From: Tanytarsus gracilentus
Taxonomy: Eukaryota > Arthropoda > Insecta > Diptera > Chironomidae
NCBI GenBank assembly: GCA_038502055.1
Contig: JAXRKN010000040.1
Location: 4,154,001-4,218,000 of the forward strand
Length of the DNA stretch: 64,000 bases
Reading direction: 5' to 3'
Under the pieces are notes generated by a model, which saw nothing but the letters and a program-made list of their open reading frames with translations, did not search any database and had not been told where the DNA came from. Shown in pieces: positions 61,001 to 64,000 of the stretch. Each line of letters starts with the position of its first letter. Positions within the stretch are counted from its first letter, which is position 1. The position numbers and the translations under genes are program-made.

Positions 61001-64000
61001 TTTCGTGAGTTGAAAAATTCATTCACCAAAAAAAAATAAAGGAAGATATGTACGAGATCATATAAAAATGGAAAATTCATATGGGATTTCCACGCAACGA
61101 TAAATTTCACATAAAATAGGGATTTTGCTCTTAAACTATTTTCAAGGAGATTTCAATCAAAAATATAAAATGGCAATAAATTTTATAAACAAACATATTG
61201 AGTGACTTGTTACCTCGCTCTCGATACTTTTGCAATCATAAAAATGCGTGATAAACTGCTCATGGGACATTGGGACGCTTCTTTCTTTATTCGTTCACTT
61301 TTTTTAGATTTTTCCAATTCTTCTTCTTCACATCGACTGAATATCGTTATTGATGGAAAATTTATGGCATCGAGATGATATCGAAGAATCAAATCGAAAA
61401 GAGAGAAAAAAGGAAATTTCTTCGCATATTGATGTGGCTTTTTATTTATGTCTGTTTGAGAAAGTTTAATTTTTTTCCCATAAATTTTCCCGACATTTCG
61501 CCCTTCTTGTCGATTTCATCTCCACATATATGTTTGTCCTCATACCTCTCCAAACTTTTTTTGCTGTTACTAAAAAAAATGTGCGTGTGTTTGCGAGCAG
61601 ATGGAAAGAGAAAATTCTTCGCTCTAAGTAGACCGTGGGGAAAAGAGAGAGAGTGCAAAAACGCTTCCCACATATTATTTTGATTTGTCAGAAATTTATT
61701 CAAATAAATGTGTCAATAAGTTATGTTTGATGTTGAATTATGAGTTGTATGTGTATGCATAAAATTGTTGTCTTTCATATATGAATGAATGAGAAAAAAA
61801 GGGGGGAAATGCGGGCGAAGAAAATCGAAAGTTTCAATCTTGATTGTGTTTATGATAACATGTCTTGTTATATGGCCTGATTGCAAACTTAAAATTCATG
61901 CTTCATGTTGTCATGCGAATATAATGTCACCACTGATATTTTATGGCCCTTTTATTTTCCATCTCACATGATAAATTACATCAATTTTATGTGCTTTATC
62001 ATGTCTCCTTCTTCCTTCCCATAAGTATGTGAGCAAACAACAAGCATCAAGGAAAGCAATTCCATACTTCGTTATGCGGCTCCTAATGTTGTTGGCTGGA
62101 TGGTTCTCGTTGAGGCTGATGCTACTGCTACTAAGGAGGTATGAAGAAACAAACAATCTTCTTCATGTATACATGACATGTTGGTGGTGGTGGGTACAAA
62201 CAACAATTCATTTCATTCGATGATAAAGACGATGATGACGACGACGACGATACAAGAGAGATGCCAGTGCATGCATTATGGATCATTACGACACTTTCAT
62301 GACTGCATTATACAATATAACTTTGTGTGTATCGCCATACACTCTTATACAGTCTTCTTCGCAAACAATAACAGGAAAATTTAAAATTTATAGGTTTCAT
62401 AAAGTTGTCTTCCAGAAATTGTTGTTGCATATATACGACGACGATTATTATTATTATGGCATTTGCCAATGTTATGCAGCATCATGCTGTTGAGAGATGC
62501 CATTAATCGTCTTATATTGATGAGTTTTCTTGAGGTCACCATAAGGCGATGAAATTAACCCACAATGCTTTACTTAAGTGTGTCTTCATGTAATCGATAA
62601 GTGCAACACATCAATCACTAGAAATTAATATAAAAATTCCGAGTCAAGACATTTGATTAAATTCAAAATTTGAGACTTGCGTGTAATTAAACTTTTAACT
62701 CTCGTCACATTAAATTTTAAGCAGACGCATTTCAATCACTTGACACATTTTTTCCACTCTTCACCCCTCTCCGTTCACTCATCGTTGAACGCAGTGATTT
62801 TATTACGCAAAGATTTTTCCATGAAGTAATTCAATTTGTGCTAATATCAGTCAAAATCGCTTTAAAGGAATGTGTGCTCTTCTCTCGCATATTTTTTTAC
62901 GACAAATATCAGGACTGATCCATCAAAATAAATTAGATCTAATGCGGGATTATGAATTCATATTTGACAGATTCACTCCCTTCACTCTCGCCCTATATCA
63001 TGCAATATTTTAGAGTGTATATTCAAAGACATGAGAAGTTGACGACACAGTGCTGCGATGAAATATGGAAATGTGATCATAAAAAATAAAGCAGAAAAAA
63101 ATGTTTATGAAATATCAAACTTTGTGTGTGTGTGAAGAAGTCTTGAAACGATGATGAGAAAAGAGGGAAAAAAGTTCAGATCAACAGCCGAGCGAGACTC
63201 AAATGGATTTTTACGTTTCATTTCACAATTTAATGTTTCAATTCCTTGCAAAAAAAGTCTTTTTTTATCAGCAGAAAAAAAAGTTTTCGCTCAACACTGG
63301 ACGACGACGACGATGCGATGACGAGAAGAGGAAGCGAAAGAAAGTTTTCTTCATGTTTCTTTTTATTTCCTTATGGTGTTTTATTGAAAAGCATCTTGGA
63401 AAGTTTTCTTAGTTGTTGCTGAAAAATCATAGATAAAATTAATTGGCAGTATAAATTTAATTTGTGTCATCAGCCGCAAGTCGATGACTGAAGCAACAAA
63501 TAAGAATTATGAAAAAATAAAAATTATCTCTTTTTAGCAATCTGCAATGAGCAATTATCTATGCTGTCTCTGAAAAAAATTTCTTTGTTATGTTTATATG
63601 ATGACCATTTCTTATAAACACACTCACAAAAAATAACATCGAAAATTTGCTTTTAAATAAATTTTTTATCAATTCTCGACAAAAGAAAAAGAAAATATTT
63701 TCCAACAAAACTGAAGAAAAACTTTTTTCCCCGACAACAATGCGAAGAAGATTCAAAGATTTCTTCTAAGTCATTGATTATCACACATAATAATGCTATG
63801 ATCATTGCTATATCTGTGAGTGTGTGTATGTGCTGTATAAATCTCGACATCATAAATTATGCAAAAAGTACACACAAAAAACAACAAGATATTTTTGAGG
63901 GGGTAGAAAATTGTTGAAGAAGGAAAAACTTTTTATTCTTTGATCCGTAAACTTCTATTTTGCTATCGTAAAGATATCAAACATCGACGTACGGGTCGCT
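49021..64000. other. Gene-free AT-rich DNA to the window end
   Basis: No ORF in this 15-kb stretch has a recognisable domain. The longest (132 codons at 53403-53801, 124 at 60387-60761, 120 at 55263-55625 and 117 at 58618-58971) are low-complexity and compete with frames on the other strand. Simple repeats include GA runs near 49847 and 51857, CAGCAG near 60550, and GAC/GAT runs near 60911, 62226 and 63300. E-box cores CAGGTG at 49953-49958 and 51390-51395 and CAGCTG at 51364-51369 are possible sites for Scratch/Snail or proneural factors. Confidence 0.5.

Overview
This is AT-rich animal DNA, almost certainly insect and probably a lower (nematoceran) dipteran. The evidence is one intron-split zinc-finger gene of the Scratch/Snail superfamily, a dipteran-sized 61-bp intron, GT-AG splice sites, abundant short TG/CA and GA runs, and several non-autonomous mobile elements. 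There is no bacterial gene organisation. The species assignment is inference; I cannot search a database.

Only one protein-coding gene can be supported: a scratch orthologue (scrt) on the + strand. It has three coding exons: 19406-19658 (SNAG repressor motif and acidic patch), 35900-36786 (linker, zinc finger 1 and most of finger 2) and 36848-37414 (rest of finger 2, fingers 3-5, Asn/Ser-rich tail). They encode a predicted 568-residue transcriptional repressor. Intron 1 is 16.2 kb and separates the SNAG exon from the DNA-binding exons. The roughly 19 kb upstream and 26 kb downstream hold no convincing gene. This looks like the regulatory landscape of one developmental neural gene, so most long ORFs here are chance or repeat-driven.

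The unusual content is repetitive. (1) Two elements (33301-34363, inside scrt intron 1, and 45235-46619, downstream) share both ends, including a 3' imperfect hairpin followed by CTAA and a GACA/GGAC microsatellite, but carry different minisatellite cores: 17-bp units plus ~115-bp units in the first, GGAGAAG-type and 19-bp units in the second. The left edge of the window (1-445) carries the ~115-bp repeat in inverted orientation. (2) A 1,057-bp element at 37906-38962, about 490 bp past the scrt stop codon, is flanked by a 9-bp direct repeat and has ~210-bp inverted ends. Each end is itself a stem-loop whose 66-nt centre lies in direct rather than inverted orientation. (3) There is a foldback built of TTCTGTAGAA/TTCTACAGAA palindromes at 5205-6016. 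(4) There is a ~200-260-bp inverted duplication at 47470-48165. (5) There is a perfect 16-bp hairpin at 48972-49020.

Layout: 1-445 repeat; 446-5204 intergenic; 5205-6016 foldback; 6017-18560 intergenic with an octamer-like cluster near 10 kb; about 18561-19405 putative 5' leader/promoter; 19406-37414 scrt; 37415-about 44000 putative 3' UTR and flank interrupted by the long-TIR element; 45235-46619 second minisatellite element; 47470-48165 inverted duplication; 48166-64000 gene-free AT-rich DNA.
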